Source: Myxococcales bacterium
GTDB taxonomy: Bacteria; Myxococcota; Polyangia; Polyangiales; Polyangiaceae
Reading direction: 5' to 3'
Assembly: GCA_003151595.1 (NCBI GenBank)
Contig: PLXW01000098.1
Span: forward strand, 9,983 to 22,393
DNA length: 12,411 bases
Shown here: positions 1-6,800 of the stretch, one piece after another
Layout: each line of letters starts with the position of its first letter
How positions within the stretch are numbered: position 1 is the first letter of the stretch
Position numbers and translations under genes: made by a program
Notes under the pieces: model-generated
Told to the model about the DNA's origin: nothing
What the model saw: only the letters and a program-made list of their open reading frames with translations
Database searches by the model: none

Positions 1-2
1 TG

Positions 3-518
3 CTCGCCACGCAGAACCCGATCGACCTCGAAGGGACGTACCCGCTCCCCGAAGCGCAGATCGATCGCTTCCTCGTGCGCGTCTCGATGGGCTACCCCAA
101 CGCGCGCGACGAAGCGCAGATGCTCCGCGCGCACGGCATCGACCCGCCGGTGATTCGCCCCGTGCTGGCCGCGGCCGACGTGACCGCGATGCAGGCGATC
201 GGCGCGCGCATCCACGTCGAAGACGATCTCCACGACTACGCCGTGGCCATCACCGGCTTCACGCGAACCCATCCTCGGGTCGCGCTCGGCGCGAGCCCGC
301 GGGCGACGCTGGCGCTAGTGCAGGCCTCGAAGGCGTGGGCGCTGATGAACGGGCGCGTGTTCATCACGCCGGACGACGTGCGCGCCGTGGCCATTCCGGT
401 GCTCGCGCATCGCCTCGTCCTGACCGCCGACACCGAGCCCGACGCGAAGGCGCGCGAGCAGGTGATCGAGGAAGCGATGTCGAAGGTGAGCTACCGGCGC
501 GGCGTGCGGGCGGTGTGA
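3..518 (+). CDS. MoxR-family AAA+ ATPase, C-terminal part (5' end outside window)
   Basis: This is the C-terminal 171 residues of a MoxR ATPase; the gene begins left of the window. The first visible residues are LATQNPIDLEGTYPLPEAQ, the sensor-1 strand (Asn5) and following segment that are diagnostic for MoxR, then DRFL with the likely arginine finger Arg22. GASPRAT (about 97-102) carries the sensor-2 arginine of the C-terminal lid. Walker A and B lie upstream and cannot be checked. MoxR proteins are hexameric ATPases thought to act as chaperones or activators for metal-binding VWA or DUF58 proteins. The DUF58 gene one place downstream fits that pairing. The reading frame is open from base 3; a GTG at 75 is internal to the conserved domain and is not the start. 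The stop lies 3 bases before the next start, so an operon is likely. Family assignment is very sure; the substrate is unknown. Confidence 0.95.
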   Translation, partial: LATQNPIDLEGTYPLPEAQIDRFLVRVSMGYPNARDEAQMLRAHGIDPPVIRPVLAAADVTAMQAIGARIHVEDDLHDYAVAITGFTRTHPRVALGASPRATLALVQASKAWALMNGRVFITPDDVRAVAIPVLAHRLVLTADTEPDAKAREQVIEEAMSKVSYRRGVRAV

Positions 519-521
519 TCG

Positions 522-1289
522 ATGCGCGACGCGCGTGGGCTCGTGCTCGACCCGGCGCACCGCGTGCTGCTGTTGCGCGCGGTCGACGACTCGTGGCACG
601 CACCGGCGACGGTGACGCGCGTGGGCGAGAGGCCGCTGGTGGCGTTCGTGGCGTTCGCGCGCGAGCGCTTCGAGATCGATCTCCCGCATCCGTGCGGCGC
701 GCGCCCCGAGCGCGACCCGAACGAGTTCGCGTTCGTCATCGATCCCGCGGTGCGCGTGGATGCCGCCGAGACGTGCTGGGTTCCGCTGCGCGATCTGGCG
801 ACGATGACGCGCGACGCTGACGCGCTGTGGTCGCTCTACGTCGACACGATGCTCGGCGGCTGGGAGCCACCCGCGCAGGCGGGCCGCGCGATCGACGTCT
901 TCGCCTTCGGCAGCGGCGCGCGGATGAACGCGGCGCTCGCGCACATGGTGGCGAAGGGGCACAAGCGAGCGACGGCCGGGTGGCTGGCGGGAGAGCAAGC
1001 GAGCAAGAACGTGATCCCGACGCCGGGCCTGGTGAGCATCGTGACCGACGGCTTCGGCTATCCGGTGTGCGCCATCGAGACCACGCAGGTCGATCTCGTT
1101 CGCTTCGCCGACGTGCCCGAAGACTTCGCGCGCGACGAGGGCGAAGGAGACGGATCGCTCGCCGATTGGATGAGCACGCATCGGGCGCACTTCAGGCGTC
1201 AGGGCGGGGACCTCGGCATCCTGTTCAGCGACGACGCGATCGTGTTCCTCGAGCGGTTCCGCGTGCTCCGAGTGCTCACGCGCGCGTGA
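522..1289 (+). CDS. Nudix-like/ASCH domain fusion protein
   Basis: A 255-residue protein with two parts. Residues about 1-118 resemble a Nudix fold: an opening strand with VLDPAHRVLLLR, then WHAPA where active Nudix enzymes have W-x-L-P-G-G, then GERP...ARERFEIDL in place of the Nudix box, and a late WVPLRDLATM segment as in Nudix proteins. The box lacks the REUxEE glutamates in register, so hydrolase activity is doubtful. Residues about 123-250 are an ASCH domain: FAFGSG, KGHKRATAGWL, PVCAIETTQV, FARDEGEGD and a terminal FLERFRVL. As I recall the E. coli YqfB sequence (N4-acetylcytidine amidohydrolase, catalytic Lys21, Thr24, Glu74), the equivalents here are Lys148, Thr151 and Glu206, all present. 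ASCH domains bind RNA or nucleosides. No clear Shine-Dalgarno is seen; translation is probably coupled to moxR, 3 bases upstream. ASCH assignment is good, the Nudix part moderate, and the substrate is inference. Confidence 0.85.
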   Translation: MRDARGLVLDPAHRVLLLRAVDDSWHAPATVTRVGERPLVAFVAFARERFEIDLPHPCGARPERDPNEFAFVIDPAVRVDAAETCWVPLRDLATMTRDADALWSLYVDTMLGGWEPPAQAGRAIDVFAFGSGARMNAALAHMVAKGHKRATAGWLAGEQASKNVIPTPGLVSIVTDGFGYPVCAIETTQVDLVRFADVPEDFARDEGEGDGSLADWMSTHRAHFRRQGGDLGILFSDDAIVFLERFRVLRVLTRA

Positions 1290-1341
1290 CGCCGACTCGT
1301 CCCACGGCGACCTTCGCGCGAATCTCTCCACCTTTGCTATC

Positions 1342-2988
1342 GTGCGAGAAGTGCAGCTCCACCCGACACCGTCGACCTTCCACGTAGCGGTCGCCGGCGC
1401 GGCCGTCGTCGCCGTGGGAGTCGCCGCGCACGCACCTGCAGCCGTCGCCTTCGGTGGCGCGATGATCCTCGCGGTCGCCATTGGACGGGCGGCCGCGCTG
1501 GCGACCGTCACGCGGCTCCGCACGGCAGGGTTCGAGATGGTGTGGAACACGCCGAAGCGCGTGATGCGAACGTCGCGCGGCGGCGTCTTGAAGCTCGAGG
1601 CCGAGCTACGCAATCGCGGCTCCTCCGACGCGCGTGGCGTGAACTTGCGCCCCGTCGTGTCGAGCATGCTCGATGTCGTCATCGAGCCGAGCACGATCGA
1701 TCTCCCCGCCGGCGCGAAGGTTCGCCTCGACGTGACCATTCGCGCCAAGCGCGTCGGTCGGTGGGGCTTGCACGGGATGGCGCTCGAAGTGCGCGGCACG
1801 CCGGCCGGCGGCGAAGGGTTGTACGAAGTGCCGCTCATGTTCGCCAATCCGTACGGCGTCGAGGTGCTGCCGCTCGCCTTGCACGCGATGATCGCCTCGC
1901 CGCGTGGTGGGCGATCGCGACGCACGGCCGAAGCGGGGAGGCCCGCGCTCCTCGCCGGCGAAGGGGACGAGCTTCGCGAGCTGCGCGAGCACGTGCCGGG
2001 CGACGCCTTCAAGCGCATCGCGTGGAAGGCGAGCGCGCGTCGCCGAAAGCTGATCGTGCGCGAGATGGAGCACGAGCAACGCGACGTGGTGTGGCTTGTG
2101 CTCGACGCCAGCGTGGAGCTGTGGGCCGGCGAGCCCGGGCGCGCACCGCTCGATTTCGGGATCGACGAGGTCGCGGCGCTCGCCTCGCGTCACCTGGCGC
2201 GCGGAGATCACGTGGGGCTCGTCGTGACCGCGTCGCGCCTGCGAACGTGGATCGCTCCGGCGTCGGGCGCAGCGCACGCCATGAGGCTCGCCGCGGCCCT
2301 GGCCAGCGCAGCGAGCATGGTCGACGGCGATCGCTGCGACCTCGACGAAGCGGAGCTCGCGCAGCGCGTCTCGGAGCACGCCCGCCCGCTCGACCCGCGC
2401 GGTCTCGCCGATCTCGCCAAGGGCGATCTCGAGCAGCTCGCCTCGCGCGGCGAGCAGCTGCGCGCGCGCGCGCCGTTCGCCCCGCGCTTGCCGTTCGCCA
2501 AGACCGCGCGCGAGCAGAAGCTGCGGCACTACCTGGCATCGTTCGGCGTCGAGGTGCCTCCGCGCGTCGAAGGGGAGCGCGAGCGAAGCGACGCTTCGAT
2601 CGCCGACGCGCTGGAGAAGCTCGCGCGCGACAAGACGAAGCCTTCGCTCATTCACGTGTGGGCTCCGGTCCCGACGAAAGGGACGCCGATCGCGCGCGCG
2701 CTCCAGCGCTTGAAGACGCGGCGCGCCGACGTGCGATGGACGCAGCCGGCGTTCGAAGACAGCGTCGGTTCGGCGCAGGGCGCGGCGCGCGAGCCGATGA
2801 CCGTGGCCGAAGCGGTGAACCTCGCGGTGCGTTCGCGCGCCGTCGTTTCGCGCGAACGCGGAGAGCGTGCGCTGCGTCGCCTCGGCGTTCGCCCGCAGCA
2901 GAAGAAGCGCCGCGCGCTCGCGAAGGTCGACGTCACGCAGGGGCCCGTGAGCACGCCCGACGCGCCGCCGCCCGCGTCCACGCGATGA
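1342..2988 (+). CDS. DUF58 domain membrane protein (MoxR partner)
   Basis: A 548-residue protein. Two hydrophobic segments (about 12-33 and 35-56) anchor the N-terminus. A beta-rich region (about 75-185) follows, then the DUF58 signature: GDELRELREHVPGDAFKRIAWKASAR (208-233) and LIVREMEHE. After it comes VWLVLDASVEL (250-260), which resembles the first VWA strand with Asp255 and Ser257, but the third MIDAS position is Glu259, not Ser. DUF58 proteins are commonly encoded beside MoxR ATPases and are thought to need them for assembly or metal loading. The C-terminal 200 residues are charged, match nothing I recognise, and end in a basic then Pro-rich tail. The start is uncertain: GTG at 1342 gives the longest frame, and GTG at 1351 loses three residues. 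Neither has a good ribosome site. The stop overlaps the rsmA start. The gene follows the ASCH gene after 52 bases, which may hold a secondary promoter. Confidence 0.9.
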   Translation: MREVQLHPTPSTFHVAVAGAAVVAVGVAAHAPAAVAFGGAMILAVAIGRAAALATVTRLRTAGFEMVWNTPKRVMRTSRGGVLKLEAELRNRGSSDARGVNLRPVVSSMLDVVIEPSTIDLPAGAKVRLDVTIRAKRVGRWGLHGMALEVRGTPAGGEGLYEVPLMFANPYGVEVLPLALHAMIASPRGGRSRRTAEAGRPALLAGEGDELRELREHVPGDAFKRIAWKASARRRKLIVREMEHEQRDVVWLVLDASVELWAGEPGRAPLDFGIDEVAALASRHLARGDHVGLVVTASRLRTWIAPASGAAHAMRLAAALASAASMVDGDRCDLDEAELAQRVSEHARPLDPRGLADLAKGDLEQLASRGEQLRARAPFAPRLPFAKTAREQKLRHYLASFGVEVPPRVEGERERSDASIADALEKLARDKTKPSLIHVWAPVPTKGTPIARALQRLKTRRADVRWTQPAFEDSVGSAQGAAREPMTVAEAVNLAVRSRAVVSRERGERALRRLGVRPQQKKRRALAKVDVTQGPVSTPDAPPPASTR

Positions 2989-3839
2989 TCGACGCGCGCG
3001 CCCTCCTTCGCGAGTCGAACCTCGCGCCGAAGAAGAGCTTCGGTCAGAACTTCCTCGTCGCCGAAGGGGTCATCCGTGCGATCGCCGAGGCGTGCGTCCC
3101 GGATGAAGAGATCGGCCGCGCGCACGTCCTCGAGCTCGGCGCTGGGCTCGGCGCGCTCACCTCGGTCCTCGTCGAGCGGGCGGCGCACGTCACGGCCGTG
3201 GAGCGCGATCGCGATCTCGTCCCCATCCTCGCAAACGCGCTCCACGAGGCCACGAGCGCAAAGAAGCTCACCATCCTGGAGGCCGACGCGCAATCGGTCT
3301 CCGTCGCTTCGATCCTCGGCGAGGCCGACCCCGCGCACCCGCGCGTGCTTTGCGGCAACCTCCCCTATCAAATCACCGGACGCCTCCTTCAGCTCGCGGT
3401 GAACGCGCGCGCGCACGTCGATCGCGTCGTCTTCATGGTGCAAGACGAGGTCGCCGAGCGGCTCGTCGCCAGTCCGTCGTCGAAGGACTACGGCGCGCTC
3501 ACCATCTTCGTTCGCGCGTCGTTCGACGTGACGCGCGTTCGCAAGGTCTCGCGCGGGGCGTTCCACCCGCCGCCGTCGGTCACCAGCTCGGTCGTTCGCC
3601 TCGTCCCGGCGAACCCGGTGCGCGCCGAGGAGACCGAGTCGTTCCGTGCGCTCGTCAAAGGCGCGTTCGGCACGCGCAGGAAGACGCTTCGCAACTCGTG
3701 GAGCAACGTCGCGCCCGCCGACGTCATCGCCCGCGTGGCCGCCGAAGCGAACGTCTCGCTCGACGCGCGTGGCGAGACGCTCGACGTCGACGCTTACGCC
3801 CGCGCGGCCCTCGCCCTGGATCGCGCGCTCGGACGCTGA
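2985..3839 (+). CDS. rsmA: 16S rRNA (adenine1518-N6/adenine1519-N6)-dimethyltransferase
   Basis: A 284-residue RsmA/KsgA protein, normal length for the family. It uses S-adenosylmethionine to dimethylate two adjacent adenines in the 3'-terminal hairpin of 16S rRNA late in 30S assembly; loss in known bacteria gives kasugamycin resistance. Visible motifs: FGQNFL (19-24), the SAM-binding loop ELGAGLGALT (50-59), acidic Glu73 ending the next strand (AVERD), catalytic NLPY (125-128), QDEVAERL (153-160), FHPPPSV (193-199) and the basic RRKTLRN (231-237). The ATG is chosen because it overlaps the DUF58 stop in an ATGA arrangement, giving translational coupling, and because the family begins just before FGQNFL. 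Longer upstream readings in this frame only cover the shadow of the DUF58 gene. It ends 14 bases before the stop of the convergent gene, with no obvious hairpin terminator between them. Confidence 0.97.
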   Translation: MIDARALLRESNLAPKKSFGQNFLVAEGVIRAIAEACVPDEEIGRAHVLELGAGLGALTSVLVERAAHVTAVERDRDLVPILANALHEATSAKKLTILEADAQSVSVASILGEADPAHPRVLCGNLPYQITGRLLQLAVNARAHVDRVVFMVQDEVAERLVASPSSKDYGALTIFVRASFDVTRVRKVSRGAFHPPPSVTSSVVRLVPANPVRAEETESFRALVKGAFGTRRKTLRNSWSNVAPADVIARVAAEANVSLDARGETLDVDAYARAALALDRALGR

Positions 3840-3853
3840 CCGCGCGACCTAGA

Positions 3854-6800
3854 CTAGGGTGCCGCGTCGCACGACTTCCCGCAGACGTCGCGGCAAGCCT
3901 TGCGCGCGTCGCGCCGGTCGGGATCGTTCTGATCGCTCATCTGCACGAACGCCGTGTAGTGCGTGCACGACGCCGCTCGGTCGCCCGTCTTCTGCATCGA
4001 CTGCGCGGTGATGAGCTCGGCCTTCGCCAGCCACGTCGGCCGCGGTTGCGCCGCCTCGCCAGCTTCGACCGCAGCCTTCAGTCGCGTCGCCGCTTCGGCA
4101 TATTGCCCGCGATCGTTGAGCTTCTGTCCGAACCTGTAGTTCCAGTCCGCGAGCTCGCGCGGATCGAGCGCGCTGTCGTCTTCGTGCGCGAGCGCCAAGC
4201 GCCACTCGGCGACCGCGGCGTCGGGCATGTTGAGCTGGTCGTAAGCCATGGCGAGCGTCGCGTGCGCTTCGAAGCGCGTGGGCTTCAGTTGGAGCGCGTG
4301 CAGAAGGTCTTTGACCGCACTCTGGTTGCGGCTCGTCAGGAACTCCGTGATCCCCTGCTGCCACCACGCGTCGGCGAGCGTCTGATCGAGCGCCAGCGCC
4401 TTGCCGATCTCCTTCGCCGCGAGCCCGACGTCTCGGGGAATCGCGGAGTTGGCGAGCCACCCGACGTAGAGGTGATACTCGGCGCGGTTCGTCTCGCGAC
4501 TGGCCGCGATTTGAAGATGGCGCATCGCCTCCTGGTAGTGGATGGGCCCCTGCAACATCAGCGCGCGTCCCCAGTAGTGGTCGGCCTCGGCGCTGTTCGG
4601 TCGGTCCTTGCTGACGTCCCTCAAGAGCGGCTCGGCCTTCTCGCCCTGGCCGATCATCACGTACGCCGCGCCGACGCGAAGCTTGAGGTCGGGATCGTTC
4701 GGCGACTTCTCGAGCGCCGACTTGAACGAATCGAGCGCCTTCTGAACGTTGCCCGATTGCTGGAACAAGAGCCCGCGCTCGAGGGCGAGGCCCGGGTAGT
4801 TCTTGTCGGCCGTGTACACGTCGTCGAACACCTTCGACGCTTCCTCGAACTTGCCCGTCTTGCGAAGGACCTGGCCGAGGCGGAAGCGCGACGACACGTC
4901 TCGCGCGTCCATCGTCAGCGCCGCGTTGTACCGCGTGAGCGCTTCGTCGTAGTGCGCCTGCACGACGGCCACGTCGCCGAGGGTGCGCTCGAGTCCGACG
5001 GAGTCGGGGAGCTTCTTCACGGCGTCTTGCAGCTTGCCTTGCGCCTCGTCGGCCCGCCCCTGCGTCGCCAGGAAGCTCACGTACGCGGCGTACGGCTCGA
5101 CGGCGTCGGGATCCTTCGGATCGACGAGATCCATCGCGCCGAGGAAATCCTTCTCCGCCGACTTCTTGTCGCCGAGCGCGGACTCCGACGTCGCCAGCCA
5201 CTGCAACGCGAGCGACGACTTCGGGAAGCGCTTCACCGCTTCGACCATCTGCTTCTTCGCGTCGGCCAGGCGCTCGAGCGCGATCTCGGTCTTCGCCGCG
5301 CCGGCGATCGCTTGCACCGAATTGCCATCGACCTGCTTGGCCGTGTCGAAGCGGGAGATGGCCTCGGTGTTGCGCCCTTCGTCGAAGAGCACGTCGCCCT
5401 GCCCGATGAGCGCGGTGACGTTTCGCGAGTCCACCTTCAGCGCGTCGTCGAACGCCTTGCGCGCTTCGGCCGACCGCCCGCGCGCGAGCTGGATGACTCC
5501 GCGCATTGCGAACGCTTGCGACTGATCGCTCGTCGAGATCGAGGTCTTCGCGGGCCCTTCGAGCAGCGTCGCCAGATCCTTCAACGCGGCCTCTGCGGCC
5601 GTGTCGTCGCGCCCTTGCGACCATGCCATCTCCGCGCGAACCAGCAGCGCCGCGCCGTGCTTGGGCGAAGCGGCGATCGTGGCGTCGAGCTCCTTGCCTG
5701 CGGTCTTGAGGTCGCCCGCCATGAACGCGGCTCGCGCCAGACCGAAGTGCGCGCGCGCTCCGGGCGCGAGCTCGAGCGCCTTCGCGAAGGCCTTTGCAGC
5801 GGCGGGAGCATCGCCCGTGCGGAGCTCGAGCTCCCCGCGCATGAACGAGATGTCCTGCTGGATCGGATCGCCGGCGTACTTCCGCATCGCGGCATCGAAG
5901 CCGGTGCGCGCCTTGTCCTTGTCGCGATCGATGGCCGACGAGGCAGCCAGCGCCACGTCGAGGTACTTCACCTTCGCCGGCGAGTTCGGCGCGGGAATGT
6001 CCGTGAGCCACAGCTTCGCGCGGTTCGCGCGATCGGGATCCTTGCCGAAGCGGAGCTCCGTCTCGATCTCGGCGATGGCCGCCACGGCGGTGAGCGCTCG
6101 TGCGCGCGGCTTGGCAGCGCGCGCGGCGGCGAGGCCATCGGTCATGGCCAGGGCCTCGGCGAAGTTGTCGCTCGTCAGCCCTTCGTGGGCGCGCGTGATC
6201 GACGTCTCCGCGAGCTGCGCATACTCGGCCGCGTGCATCGTATCGCCGATGAGGTTCTTTCCGAAGAACCCGATCGCCGGCGCGAACGTCGCGCCCGAGC
6301 CACCGAGAAGAATGGCCACGAGGAGCCCGCCCAGGATCTTCGGAACGGGCGACGGCCCTCTGGCGACCTGCGCGCCGCGTTGCTCGCGCGGCTTCTGCCG
6401 CATGTTGCCGGCGTCGAAGGTCTCGGCGGGAGCGCCGTACCCTTCGCCCCCCGACATGCGCGAGTCATCTTGCAGGCTCCCGAGGTTCGACATGCGCGAA
6501 CCTTCGGCCGGCGCGTTCGGCGGCGGCTGAATCACGCTGCCGAGCGACGCCTCGCCGAACGGGTTGTCGGCGGAGCCTCCCGGCATTTGCGACGGCGATC
6601 CGCCGGAGCCGAGATCGAGCTCGCCGAACGCCATTCCTCCGACGCTGCCGCGCTCCGACTGCGGGAGCGGATCGGCGAAGCTGCCGCCGCGCTCCGGCGG
6701 AGGCTGAGGGAGCTCCAGCTCGCCGAAGCCCCCCCCTTCTCCACCACCGGCGTTCGCCGCGGGAGGTGCGACTGACGAGAAGGGATTCTCGTCGAAGAGC

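Noticed and set aside
315..2018. A 567-codon open frame on the - strand
   Set aside because: It lies opposite MoxR, the ASCH protein and the DUF58 protein, all with family motifs; composition is Arg/His/Ala-rich shadow sequence.
3840..3856. CCTAG-A-CTAGG symmetry between the convergent rsmA and TPR stops
   Set aside because: The arms are five bases with a one-base centre and no T-run, so it cannot form a terminator hairpin; chance or a stop-codon effect on both strands.
3350..6775. A 1141-codon open frame on the + strand opposite the zinc-ribbon/TPR gene
   Set aside because: It is Arg-rich with no recognisable domain, and it is the mirror of a gene with clear TPR periodicity and zinc ribbon. 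Long antisense frames are expected at this GC content.
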